Part shown: positions 1-7,591 of the stretch, piece after piece
Numbering within the stretch: position 1 is the first letter of the stretch
How the letters are laid out: the number at the start of each line of letters is the position of its first letter
From: Yanghanlia sp047501535
GTDB lineage: Bacteria > Pseudomonadota > Gammaproteobacteria > Burkholderiales > Burkholderiaceae_B
Direction of reading: 5' to 3'
Assembly: GCF_047501535.1 (NCBI RefSeq)
Contig: NZ_JAZDRJ010000008.1
Span: 113,873-177,872 of the forward strand
DNA length: 64,000 nucleotides
Notes under the pieces: model-generated
What the model was told of the DNA's origin: nothing
Seen by the model: the letters and a program-made list of their open reading frames with translations, nothing else
Databases searched by the model: none
Made by a program: the position numbers and the translations under genes

Positions 1-891
1 CGGTAGGAAATCGTGATAACTGTCGCGTTCCAGCAGATAAACGTCTAGGTCGCGCAAGCGGCCGGTGGGTGCGGCCAGAGCGGAAAACCGGGTTTTTAGG
101 TCGGCGGTCTGGCTCTGGTCGTAGACCCCTTTGAACAAGCTGAGAACCGATCTTATTTTGCGCAACTGAATGCGGTAATCATGCAAAAACTCTGTATCGT
201 GGTCGGCAATAATTCCTGCTTCGTTGGCCCGCATAATGGGCAGGCAACTGGCAATAATTTTGTTCGCGGCATCGAAGGCTGTCTCGCTGTCGGTGATGGC
301 GATATCCGGTTTAGGGTCGTACGATGCCAAGGTGGGAAACAGCTGCTTGTACAGGGCTGCGCAGCTAACCGGTGTGCAGCCGATGCGTTCTATGTGAGCA
401 CGCAGTTGCTGCAGTGATTTTCCATAGCCTCTGATACTTTGCAGTTCCACCAAGCTGAGCTTGCGGCCTGACTCGCTTGCAAAACTCATCAGGCGTGCGC
501 GGCAGTGTGTTTTTCCTTCGCCATCAACGAAAGCAAGGTGGATTTGCTGCCGGGTGCCGCTACCAACGGGCAGTAGTTTTCGTAAGGGCGAAAGCGCAGA
601 CAAGGCCTGTTTAAGGGGGCCGTCGGTAAATTCATTGATAAACCGAGGCTCACCTATGGCCGCCTGGGAAAGCCGCGGCCCATCATCGCGTAGCAGTTCG
701 AAATGGCCGTCGATTTCCAGCAACAGACAGCCCGAATGACGCAGGGGTTGATCAAAGCAGTCCAGAGCTGTGAACGCGGTTGACTCGGCTTCAAGAGTAG
801 AAACTGGAACTAACTTGCCGACGGGCCGGCTAATGAGGTGATCGACGCTGGCGAGCAGCAGAAGTTGGTGTTGGATCTTTGACTGGCTCAT
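1..891 (-). CDS. CHAD domain protein (C-terminus beyond window edge)
   Basis: An open minus-strand frame runs from an ATG at 889-891 to the first base of the window, 297 codons with no stop, so the C-terminal end is missing. The part from about residue 215 onward (HDYRIQLRKIRSVLSLFKGVY, then RLRDLDVYLLERD) has the conserved His/Arg/Lys-rich helices of the CHAD domain. CHAD domains are known to bind inorganic polyphosphate. The first 200 residues do not clearly show the CYTH ExExK signature that usually precedes CHAD. The polyphosphate kinase gene ppk2 lies 570 bp upstream on the same strand, which fits a polyphosphate-linked role. Domain assignment is fairly sure; function is inference. Confidence 0.8.
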   Translation of the reverse strand, partial: MSQSKIQHQLLLLASVDHLISRPVGKLVPVSTLEAESTAFTALDCFDQPLRHSGCLLLEIDGHFELLRDDGPRLSQAAIGEPRFINEFTDGPLKQALSALSPLRKLLPVGSGTRQQIHLAFVDGEGKTHCRARLMSFASESGRKLSLVELQSIRGYGKSLQQLRAHIERIGCTPVSCAALYKQLFPTLASYDPKPDIAITDSETAFDAANKIIASCLPIMRANEAGIIADHDTEFLHDYRIQLRKIRSVLSLFKGVYDQSQTADLKTRFSALAAPTGRLRDLDVYLLERDSYHDFLP

Positions 892-982
892 CGTGTCTGA
901 CACCCAGAGGTTCCTTAATGCGTTGTTTTTCGTTGGCCGGCGTTGCGACTTGATGTCATGGCGCTGGCATGGCCTGCCAGCA

Positions 983-1324
983 TCAGATCTTTTTCACAAA
1001 CTGCGTTTTCAAGCTCATAGGGCCAAAGCCGTCGATTTTGCAATCGATATCATGGTCGGAATCCACCAAGCGGATATTCTTGACCTTGGTACCCATTTTG
1101 ACGACGCCGCTTGAGCCTTTTAGTTTCAAATCCTTAATCACAGTAACAGTATCGCCGTCCTGAAGCACATTTCCGGCGGAATCACGGTAAACCTTTTCGG
1201 TGGGCTCGCCCGCGCTAGATTCGCTCTGCGACCATTCGTGCGCGCACTGGGGGCAAACATAGAAATTGCGGTCTTCGTAGGTGTAGTCAGCCTGACATTC
1301 GGGGCAAGGGGGTAAGGTGCTCAT
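983..1324 (-). CDS. yjdM: YjdM/PhnA-family zinc-ribbon protein
   Basis: 113-residue protein starting MSTLPPCPECQADYTYED. Two CxxC pairs (CPEC at about 7-10, CPQC at about 24-27) form an N-terminal zinc ribbon. The C-terminal part, with GDTVTVIKDLKLKGSS and VKNIRLVDSDHDIDCKIDG, is the compact SH3-like PhnA domain. The family was historically called alkylphosphonate-uptake protein PhnA, but it is not part of the C-P lyase machinery and its role is unsettled. The reading frame is open further upstream to 1465, but the ATG at 1324 begins at the family's usual N-terminus. It lies between ppk2 and the CHAD gene on the same strand. Confidence 0.88.
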   Translation of the reverse strand: MSTLPPCPECQADYTYEDRNFYVCPQCAHEWSQSESSAGEPTEKVYRDSAGNVLQDGDTVTVIKDLKLKGSSGVVKMGTKVKNIRLVDSDHDIDCKIDGFGPMSLKTQFVKKI

Positions 1325-1461
1325 TGTGGTTTGAAAGACGGGCGCTGAAGCGCCTTCATATGGTTGATTACCAGGCCATTGTCTCATTTTCATTCGTATC
1401 GGGCGAATAAGCGCCGATGTTCCGGCCTGTGCCGGTGAGCTAGCCTTGCCTTGTCGTGCGG

Positions 1462-2439
1462 TCAATACACGTCGGGTACGTACATCTCGTCGGGAACGGG
1501 GGTGCGCAGGTAGTCCGGGTGATATTCGCGTTTGGGCAGCACAATATTGGGCTGATCTAAATCACCATAAGGAACTTGGCTGAGCAAATGGGATATGCAG
1601 TTCAGGCGAGCCCGCTTTTTGTCCACCCCTTCAACAATCCACCAGGGCGCTTCTTCAATATGGGTGCGCTCCAGCATGATTTCCTTTGCCAGAGTGTAGC
1701 TTTCCCAACGGCGACGCGACTCAAGATCCATGGGGCTGAGCTTCCATTGCTTGAGAGGGTCGCGGATACGCATCAGGAAGCGCATATGTTGTTCATCATC
1801 CGTGATGGAGAACCAGTATTTCACTAGGATGATGCCCGAGCGCACCAGCATTTTCTCGAATTCGGGAACAGTGCGGAAGAATTCTTCGTACTCATCTTCC
1901 GTACAAAAGCCCATCACGCGCTCGACGCCCGCGCGGTTGTACCAACTGCGGTCGAACAGCACCATTTCTCCGCCTGCGGGAAGGAGAGAAACGTAACGCT
2001 GAAAATACCATTGCGTGCGTTCTCGTTCGCTAGGAGCGGGCAGCGCTGCTACACGGCAGATACGGGGGTTGAGCCGCTGTGTGATGCGCTTAATGGCGCC
2101 TCCCTTGCCTGCGGCATCGCGGCCTTCAAACAAAACAACGACTTTTAGCTTATGTGCTTGCACCCAGTCTTGGAGTTTGACCAGCTCGCGCTGCAGGCGA
2201 AACAGTTCTTTGAAGTAGAAACGCCGGTCCAGACGGCCTTGTTGAACGGGGCCTTGCGGCGGGACTTCCAGCAGCAGCTCATCCAGCCTGTCATCGTCCA
2301 GCTCCATCTCAAGCTCTTCGTCAAAGCTGTCTAGCATGTCGGCTTCGACACGTTGAGATGGGGTAAGTGACGCATACGGTAGATCGGAATCGGTCATGTC
2401 GGGTGGGTCGGTAAAAAGATTCATCCAGGGTGCCCGCAT
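1462..2439 (-). CDS. ppk2: Polyphosphate kinase 2 (PPK2)
   Basis: PPK2 transfers phosphate between polyphosphate and nucleoside phosphates (usually ADP or GDP). The P-loop GRDAAGKGGAIKRI lies near residue 106, and the Walker B-like FDRSWYNRAGVERVMGFC follows at about 162; both are diagnostic of single-domain PPK2. Length (up to 325 residues) fits the class. The C-terminus keeps WIVEGVDKKRARLN. The first 25 residues are acidic and poorly conserved; ATG codons at 2439, 2424 and 2397 are all possible and none has a convincing Shine-Dalgarno, so the start is uncertain. Its neighbours are a polyphosphate-binding CHAD protein and an anion-type permease, suggesting a phosphate-storage cluster. Substrate preference cannot be read from sequence. 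Confidence 0.92.
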   Translation of the reverse strand: MRAPWMNLFTDPPDMTDSDLPYASLTPSQRVEADMLDSFDEELEMELDDDRLDELLLEVPPQGPVQQGRLDRRFYFKELFRLQRELVKLQDWVQAHKLKVVVLFEGRDAAGKGGAIKRITQRLNPRICRVAALPAPSERERTQWYFQRYVSLLPAGGEMVLFDRSWYNRAGVERVMGFCTEDEYEEFFRTVPEFEKMLVRSGIILVKYWFSITDDEQHMRFLMRIRDPLKQWKLSPMDLESRRRWESYTLAKEIMLERTHIEEAPWWIVEGVDKKRARLNCISHLLSQVPYGDLDQPNIVLPKREYHPDYLRTPVPDEMYVPDVY

Positions 2440-2533
2440 GGTACGTGTCGCAAATGAATCTTTTGTGACAGCGTCATAGTCGTAAGGAATTAATACAGGC
2501 TCAAGCCTGGCCCGTGCAAAAGAGCGCGGCTTA

Positions 2534-4300
2534 CTAGAATGGCCAGAAGACCGGGATGAAGATAACGCCCAGCACCCAGAAGATCAGATTCAGTGGCAGG
2601 CCGACTTTTACGAAATCACTGAAACGATAACCGCCCGCGCCGTACACCATGGTATTGGTCTGATAGCCCACCGGAGTGGCGAAGCTGGTGGAGGCGGCAA
2701 AGGTTACCGCGATCAGAAAAGGCGTGGCATCCACACCCATGAGTTCGGCAGTTGAAACACTTATGGGGGTAAGCAGCACGGCAGCAGCGGCGTTGCTCAT
2801 GAACTCTGTCAGTAGCAGCGCCATTAGATACAAGACTGCCAGCACCACCAAGGGGCCCATGGCGCTCACCAGGCCCAGTGTGTTTTCCACCAGGAATTGA
2901 GCCGCGCCCGTTTCACTCATGGCCACGCCCAGCGGCAACAGCCCCGCCATCAAGATGATGATGCGCCAGTCGATAGCGTCGTACATATCTTCGGCATCCA
3001 GACAGCCCGCCAGAGTCATTGCGACCGCGCCGGCCAGGGCTGTCACGGCAATGGGCGCCCAGCCTATGGCAGAAATCCCTATCACTAACGCCATGGTGAT
3101 GAGCGCAAAGGGTGCCCGCCATCCGCCGCTTTTTGGGGGCTGGCGCTCAGACAGCACAATGACATTCCTGTCGGCACGCAGGGCAGGCATTTCAGATTCG
3201 GGAATCAGCACCAGCAGAATATCACCGACTTGTAGGCGCACATTGCGTAGTTCATCACGCAATATTTGACCGCGCCGGTGGATGCCCAGCGAGGTGGTGT
3301 TGTGATGCCAGCCTGGGTCCAACATACCCAGCGTACTGCCAATGACTCGCGAGCGCGGCGCAATCATGACTTCCGCCAGCACCATCTCGACCTCTTCAAA
3401 TGAGCGCTGCTTGAGCTTGAACTCGGCGTTCACTTCCAACCCGGCCTCTTTGCGCAGCTCATCCAGTTTTGACCAGTCGCCACGGGCCAGCAGAACATCG
3501 CCTTCTTGCAGTGTCTGCGACTTTGGCGACCAGACCTTTTCACTGCCACGCAGCAGTTCCAGAACATAGACGCCGTATTCCTCGCTGAGTTTGGCCTCGC
3601 CTACAGAAGTGCCGATCAGTGATGAGTCTGGCATAACGCGCAATTCTGTAATGTATTTGCCCAATTCGTAGTGATCGACCAGCTCAGCGCCTCGCGTGTC
3701 CGGCAATAGCCAGCGCCCCAGCGTCAGCAGATAGAGGCAACCCGCAGCCATGCAGATCACCCCCAGGGACGTGAACTCGAACATGCTGAAGCCCGGGTGG
3801 CCGAGATCCCGTGCCATGCCGTTCACTAGCAGGTTGGTCGAGGTGCCGACCAAGGTGCAAACCCCGGCCATCTGTGACACATAAGATAAGGGAATCAGCG
3901 CCTTGGATGCCGACATGCCAATACCGGCCGTGGCGGCAATGACAATAGGCATGAACACAGCCACAACTGCCGTGTTATTGACGAATGGCGCAATTAGCGC
4001 AAGAACGCCAAACAGAATGAGAAGAAATTGAAAAGGAGACTTGGCCCGGCCAAGTAGATTACCGATACCCGATAGCGCACCGCTGTTCTGTAGACCAGCC
4101 GCCAGAACAAACATGGAAGCCACCGTAATAGTGGCGGGGTTGCTAAAGCCGCTGAGTGCCTGGTTGGTATTGATCAGACCGGTTATCGCCAAAGAAGTCA
4201 GCACCAGCAGCGCCACGGTATCCATCGGCAGCTTTTCGGTGGCAAATAGCGCAATGGCCACCAGCGCGATGAAAAGAACCACGGCGATTTCTAACGTCAT
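2534..4300 (-). CDS. SLC13/DASS-type permease with two TrkA_C (RCK_C) domains
   Basis: 588-residue inner-membrane transporter. An N-terminal block of hydrophobic helices (about 1-195) contains NTAVVAVFMPI and the SxSTNLLVNG-type loop of the divalent anion:Na+ symporter family. Two cytosolic RCK_C/TrkA_C regulatory domains follow (about 205-290 and 300-385; both include a GDxLLxxG/P turn such as EGDVLLARGDW and VGDILLVLIPE). A second helix block has the repeat signature (TEFMSNAAAAVLLTPI, then TSFATPVGYQTNTMVYG). Proteins of this architecture carry sulfate, phosphate or dicarboxylates; the substrate is not decidable here. Proximity to ppk2 makes phosphate or another inorganic anion attractive, but this is inference. 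Confidence 0.88.
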   Translation of the reverse strand: MTLEIAVVLFIALVAIALFATEKLPMDTVALLVLTSLAITGLINTNQALSGFSNPATITVASMFVLAAGLQNSGALSGIGNLLGRAKSPFQFLLILFGVLALIAPFVNNTAVVAVFMPIVIAATAGIGMSASKALIPLSYVSQMAGVCTLVGTSTNLLVNGMARDLGHPGFSMFEFTSLGVICMAAGCLYLLTLGRWLLPDTRGAELVDHYELGKYITELRVMPDSSLIGTSVGEAKLSEEYGVYVLELLRGSEKVWSPKSQTLQEGDVLLARGDWSKLDELRKEAGLEVNAEFKLKQRSFEEVEMVLAEVMIAPRSRVIGSTLGMLDPGWHHNTTSLGIHRRGQILRDELRNVRLQVGDILLVLIPESEMPALRADRNVIVLSERQPPKSGGWRAPFALITMALVIGISAIGWAPIAVTALAGAVAMTLAGCLDAEDMYDAIDWRIIILMAGLLPLGVAMSETGAAQFLVENTLGLVSAMGPLVVLAVLYLMALLLTEFMSNAAAAVLLTPISVSTAELMGVDATPFLIAVTFAASTSFATPVGYQTNTMVYGAGGYRFSDFVKVGLPLNLIFWVLGVIFIPVFWPF

Positions 4301-4340
4301 TGTTGGGCGGCTCCCGCTTCTTGCTCTTTAAAAGGTTCTT

Positions 4341-4369
4341 CCCGGCTAACCTCAATATACTAAGCCGGG
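4341..4369 (-). promoter_or_regulatory. Inverted repeat in the 5' leader of the SLC13 permease gene
   Basis: CCCGGCT at 4341-4347 is exactly complementary to AGCCGGG at 4363-4369, with a 15-base AT-rich spacer, about 40 bases upstream of the permease start codon. On the minus strand no T-run follows the right arm, so it does not look like an intrinsic terminator. It may be a leader hairpin or a protein-binding site; nothing more can be said. Confidence 0.35.
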
Positions 4370-4450
4370 AAAAACTCCAGCCATAGCAGGTGTAGCTTTG
4401 CCGCCACAGTGCCGGCCACCTGCGATGCGTTCAAGTTGCGTGGATTAGCT

Positions 4451-4471
4451 CTGCCCCGAATGACGGGGCAG
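4451..4471. terminator. GC-rich hairpin between permease gene and repeat copy A
   Basis: CTGCCCCG (4451-4458), a 5-base loop, then CGGGGCAG (4464-4471) form a perfect 8-bp stem in the gap between two minus-strand genes. It lacks a U-run, so termination is only a possibility. The rest of the gap 4301-4644 holds the permease leader hairpin and repeat copy A; no gene is visible. Confidence 0.35.
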
Positions 4472-4492
4472 CCGCCCATGTACAGCGTGAAT

Positions 4493-4596
4493 GTGACATT
4501 TTTGTGATCAAAGAACCTCGGATGCTGATGGAACAAGCGTTTGCGCGATGTTTCCTCGGGTTATCCCTAGGGTTATGCACACGGACAGTGGATAAC
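4493..4596 (+). repeat. 104-bp direct repeat, copy A, with DnaA-box-like sites
   Basis: This segment matches 5729-5832 base for base over its full 104 bp except for 9 substitutions and no gaps (about 91% identity). Its 3' third holds three DnaA-box-like motifs: TTATCCCTA at 4561-4569, TTATGCACA at 4573-4581, and GTGGATAAC (reverse complement GTTATCCAC) at 4588-4596. The last 36 bases are nearly invariant between the copies. It contains no credible gene. See copy B and the finding. Confidence 0.85.
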
Positions 4597-4644
4597 TGCG
4601 GCCCCGAATGCCCGTCTTCGAGGCGCTGCACCAAGCCACATAAG

Positions 4645-4881
4645 TTAATTCACCCGGTCACGCAGTTGAGTCACGTTCTGCTGGCCGGCGCAATGCGCGC
4701 AGCAGAACATGCGCCCGCTTTGTTCCAGCCCGTGCCCGATGATGGGAACGTGGCAATGCTCGCAGCGCGGAGCCATTTTATGAATGGCGCATTCAAAACT
4801 GTCGAAGGTGTAAGTTTGGCCTGAGAGGGTGATTTGAAACGATTTATCGTAATCGTTGCCGCAAGAGTCGCATATCGCCAT
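4645..4881 (-). CDS. Small Cys-rich putative metal-binding protein
   Basis: 78 residues, starting MAICDSCGNDYDKSF. The ATG at 4879-4881 is preceded by a strong Shine-Dalgarno (AAGGAGG, 6 bases upstream), which settles the start. It has four Cys-rich pairs: CDSC (4-7), CEHC (about 40-43), and CC then C around 59-63 (MFCCAHCAGQQ), plus several His, a pattern expected for zinc-ribbon or metallothionein-like metal binding. I do not recognise a named family with certainty. It lies between the two copies of the 104-bp repeat together with tag. Function unknown; metal binding is inference from residue pattern. Confidence 0.75.
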   Translation of the reverse strand: MAICDSCGNDYDKSFQITLSGQTYTFDSFECAIHKMAPRCEHCHVPIIGHGLEQSGRMFCCAHCAGQQNVTQLRDRVN

Positions 4882-5117
4882 GGAAGTCCTCCTTGTTAGC
4901 GGGCCGACGCGCCGTCCGCCCGCGAGTATGAGTGCGCCGACCCATGGTGGATTGCCAGGGTCGTGCAAACCGGGAATCCGCCAGCCAGCAAACGGCATAC
5001 CTTCTTGGCCGCAAGGTTGGCTTCAAGTATTGACGCGGTGCAGTGCGTGCCTCACAGTAAGCGCTTGATTGGAGGGCGTGGCTTGTGCACAGGTGCATGG
5101 CCATGCAGTGAACACGT

Positions 5118-5732
5118 ATGTCTACATCGTTACTTGACCTCGGCCCGGATGGGCATCTGCGTTGCCGCTGGTGCCTGGCTACCCCCGGCTATCAGCATTA
5201 TCACGATACAGAGTGGGGGTTTCCCGTCGCCGATGACCAGCGGCTATTTGAGAAACTCTGTCTTGAGGGCTTTCAGTCGGGCCTGAGCTGGCGCACCATA
5301 TTGGAAAAGCGTGAAAATTTCCGCCTAGCCTTCCATGGCTTCGATTACCAGCGTATCGCTGACTACACCGAGCAAGACGAAAAGCGTTTACTTAACAACG
5401 CAGGCATCATCCGTCATCGGGGTAAGATCGCCGCCACCATCAATAACGCCAGGCGAATGCAGGAATTGGTGGAGCGCGAAGGCTCGCTGGCCGCTTTTGT
5501 ATGGCGCTACGAACCGGATCCCGCCACACTACCGCCCCCGGCAACCACTACCACTTCGCCGGAATCGGTGGCTTTATCAAAAGAACTGAAAAAGCGCGGA
5601 TGGAAGTTTGTCGGGCCGACCACGGTGTATTCCTTTATGCAGGCCATGGGCCTGATCAATGACCATGCGCCCGGGTGTGTGGTGCGCGCCAGAGTTCAGG
5701 CAGCCAGGCAGGTGTTCCAACGGCCTGCGTGA
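5118..5732 (+). CDS. tag: DNA-3-methyladenine glycosylase I
   Basis: Tag removes 3-methyladenine from alkylated DNA as the first step of base excision repair. The 204-residue protein shows the family hallmarks: RCRWC near residue 14 (zinc-site Cys), YHDTEWGFPV, then FEKLCLEGFQSGLSWRTILE with the substrate-recognition Glu and Trp, and the C-terminal FVGPTTVYSFMQAMGLINDH with further zinc ligands (His/Cys: DHAPGCV). Length is normal (E. coli 187). The stop codon falls inside the first bases of repeat copy B. The start ATG has only a weak ribosome-binding site. The gene appears to be transcribed alone. Confidence 0.95.
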   Translation: MSTSLLDLGPDGHLRCRWCLATPGYQHYHDTEWGFPVADDQRLFEKLCLEGFQSGLSWRTILEKRENFRLAFHGFDYQRIADYTEQDEKRLLNNAGIIRHRGKIAATINNARRMQELVEREGSLAAFVWRYEPDPATLPPPATTTTSPESVALSKELKKRGWKFVGPTTVYSFMQAMGLINDHAPGCVVRARVQAARQVFQRPA

Positions 5733-5832
5733 CATTTTTATGACCAATGAACCTTGGAAGCTGATGGCACAAGCGTTTGCGCCATGTTTCCTTGGGTTAT
5801 CCCTAGGGTTATGCACACAGACAGTGGATAAC
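5729..5832 (+). repeat. 104-bp direct repeat, copy B, with DnaA-box-like sites
   Basis: Second copy of the repeat at 4493-4596, same orientation, 1236 bp downstream. It begins at the tag stop codon. DnaA-box-like motifs are at 5797-5805 (TTATCCCTA), 5809-5817 (TTATGCACA) and 5824-5832 (GTGGATAAC). The two copies bracket the Cys-rich gene and tag. Confidence 0.85.
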
Positions 5833-5925
5833 CCCTTTAAGGTGATCAAGAGAGGAGCGGCGCCAAAGAGGTCGGGACGAATTCATCCGTCTCGGTATTC
5901 GCGAATTGGCGGAGCTTGAGTCGGG

Positions 5926-5974
5926 CGGCACACTGGCGAAACAGCAAGGTAACCCCTGAGCCGCCAGTGTGCTG
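5926..5974. promoter_or_regulatory. 13-bp-arm inverted repeat upstream of the Tad locus
   Basis: CGGCACACTGGCG (5926-5938) is complementary to CGCCAGTGTGCTG (5962-5974) at 12 of 13 positions, with a 23-base spacer, ending 49 bases before the prepilin start codon. No U-run follows. It could be a leader hairpin or an operator for the pilus locus. The rest of 5833-6023 shows no gene. Confidence 0.5.
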
Positions 5975-6023
5975 AGTCTGCATTCCACATGTGCGTCCGG
6001 GGTTTTAAAACCGTGGAGGACAC

Positions 6024-6290
6024 ATGAAAAAAGCAGATAAAAAACAGCGCGGACAGGGTATGACCGAATACATTATTGTGGTCGCCCTGGTGGCGGTTGC
6101 CGCCATTGCCGTCTATCAGTTGTTCGGCCAGGTCGTGCGTTCGCAAACCGCGGCTATGGCCCGCGAGCTGGCAGGCGAGGACGGCTCGGAACAATCCGCA
6201 GCTGCCCAAGCGGCGGCCGATGCCGCAGCAGGCCAAACAGCCGCCCGGACGCTCAAATCCTTCACTGGCAATGCTGAAGCGGGGCAATAA
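6024..6290 (+). CDS. Flp-type (class III) prepilin-like protein
   Basis: 88 residues. The N-terminus MKKADKKQRG is a short basic leader followed by QGMTEY; cleavage after Gly10 would place Glu at +5 and Tyr at +6, as in Flp/Tad prepilins. A single hydrophobic helix follows (IIVVALVAVAAIAVYQLF), then an Ala/Gln-rich polar tail of about 50 residues, longer than in typical Flp pilins. A GGAGG ribosome-binding site lies 6 bases upstream of the ATG. It is first in a plus-strand operon with Tad assembly genes, so it is the best candidate for the major pilin. No prepilin peptidase gene is present in the window. Confidence 0.8.
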   Translation: MKKADKKQRGQGMTEYIIVVALVAVAAIAVYQLFGQVVRSQTAAMARELAGEDGSEQSAAAQAAADAAAGQTAARTLKSFTGNAEAGQ

Positions 6291-6292
6291 GC

Positions 6293-7588
6293 ATGCGCCC
6301 GAAGCGACTCCATTCCCAACAAGGGCAGGTTCTGATTTTAGGCCTGTTGCTGGCTAGTGCTGCCGCGTTGGTCTTTGTACGGTATTTCGATACCGGCATG
6401 GTGGTGGCCGAGAAAGCTCGGCAGGATCATGCTCTGGATGCCGCCGCCTACAGCGGCGCGCTGGTACAGGCTCGCGCCCTGAATATGCTGTCTTACATCC
6501 ACCGGGCGCAGGCCGCCCACCAGGTGGCGATGGCGCATCTCGTCACATTGGGCTCATGGGCGCATTTTGCGGGCACGGAGGCGCTCAGAGCGTCCATGGG
6601 CAACCCGCCCGCCTATGTTATAGGCATGCATTTTGGCCCTGAACATGCGGCTGCCTATCTGGCGGCGCTTAAAGCAAGCGGCCTGGAGCACCGTGCCAGC
6701 GAACACGGCATATTGGCATCTGCGTATGCTGAGCACGACCGGCTGAGCCGTTCGGTGCTGGCTTCAGCAGGTAGGCAAGTGGCACATGGGTGGGGGGCTG
6801 CACGCAACCAGGCTATGCGCGAAGTTTTGGCGGCAAATTATCCGGGTGAAACTCGCTTTGATCTGAGCATTACACACGATGGCAGCGTGGGTTTTTTGGC
6901 GGCTCACCAGGGCAACCCGGGTTTCATCCCTTTCCTACGGCAGTTGGCTGGGCTTTACCAGTTTCTTGAACCCCGCAATTACACAGATCGCAGCTTATTC
7001 CCCGTCAGCGCCCGATGCCCCTCACGCCGCCACGAACTGCGCCGTAGAGGAAGCACGATTCTAAGTGGCGATGGGCTGTGGCAATCCATGGACACCCAGT
7101 CCTACCATGCGGTGAGATCTAACAAGTGGATAGGCTGCTACTACCGCGAATACCCCATGGGTTGGGGCTGGATACCCCCTGCAGAATCGGCGCTCATGAA
7201 TGAAGATTACGTCGAGAATCCGCCTGAGGACTTTAGCAATCAGGATTTCTGGCGTTGGGTGAGTGGCGCGACCAACTGGGATCTCCTTGGCGATCGTTCA
7301 AATCCGCTGGCAAATTCTTGGGCGTATTCCGCCCGGCGCCCTTGGAGGGGGGGAGGGCTGCCGGTTTTCCACGATCTGGCCTCCTCTGACCGGCAGAGAA
7401 CCGCACATTTCACGGTGGTTTTGAAACGAACCGGTAGGAATGGTTTATCGCTGACATCGCGCGCAGCAGCGGAAACTTATTTCAGGCGTCGGCATCTCCG
7501 GGCCGATGGGCGTCGCGAACTTCCCAGTGTGTTTCATCCCTACTGGCAGGCGCGCCTACGCGAGCCGGAACATATCCAGACGAGGTAG
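6293..7588 (+). CDS. TadG/TadE-like pilus-associated membrane protein
   Basis: 431 residues, beginning 2 bases after the prepilin stop. The N-terminus has the QQGQVLILGLLLASAAALVFV helix typical of TadE/TadG pseudopilins (Gly-Gln at the membrane boundary, one N-terminal transmembrane segment). It is followed by an Ala-rich helical segment (EKARQDHALDAAAYSGALVQARALNML) and a large periplasmic region with many aromatic residues and Trp-rich loops (YPMGWGWIPP). The conserved Glu at +5 is replaced by a hydrophobic residue, so processing by a Tad peptidase is doubtful. It probably acts as a minor pilus or assembly component. Family assignment rests on the N-terminal segment and context. Confidence 0.7.
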   Translation: MRPKRLHSQQGQVLILGLLLASAAALVFVRYFDTGMVVAEKARQDHALDAAAYSGALVQARALNMLSYIHRAQAAHQVAMAHLVTLGSWAHFAGTEALRASMGNPPAYVIGMHFGPEHAAAYLAALKASGLEHRASEHGILASAYAEHDRLSRSVLASAGRQVAHGWGAARNQAMREVLAANYPGETRFDLSITHDGSVGFLAAHQGNPGFIPFLRQLAGLYQFLEPRNYTDRSLFPVSARCPSRRHELRRRGSTILSGDGLWQSMDTQSYHAVRSNKWIGCYYREYPMGWGWIPPAESALMNEDYVENPPEDFSNQDFWRWVSGATNWDLLGDRSNPLANSWAYSARRPWRGGGLPVFHDLASSDRQRTAHFTVVLKRTGRNGLSLTSRAAAETYFRRRHLRADGRRELPSVFHPYWQARLREPEHIQTR

Positions 7589-7591
7589 GCC

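Noticed and set aside
2919..3269. Plus-strand frames over the permease gene
   Set aside because: Antisense to an intact SLC13 gene; no ribosome-binding site or family resemblance.
4493..5832. Chromosomal replication origin
   Set aside because: DnaA-like motifs are present but no dnaA, dnaN, gyrB or AT-rich unwinding element is near.
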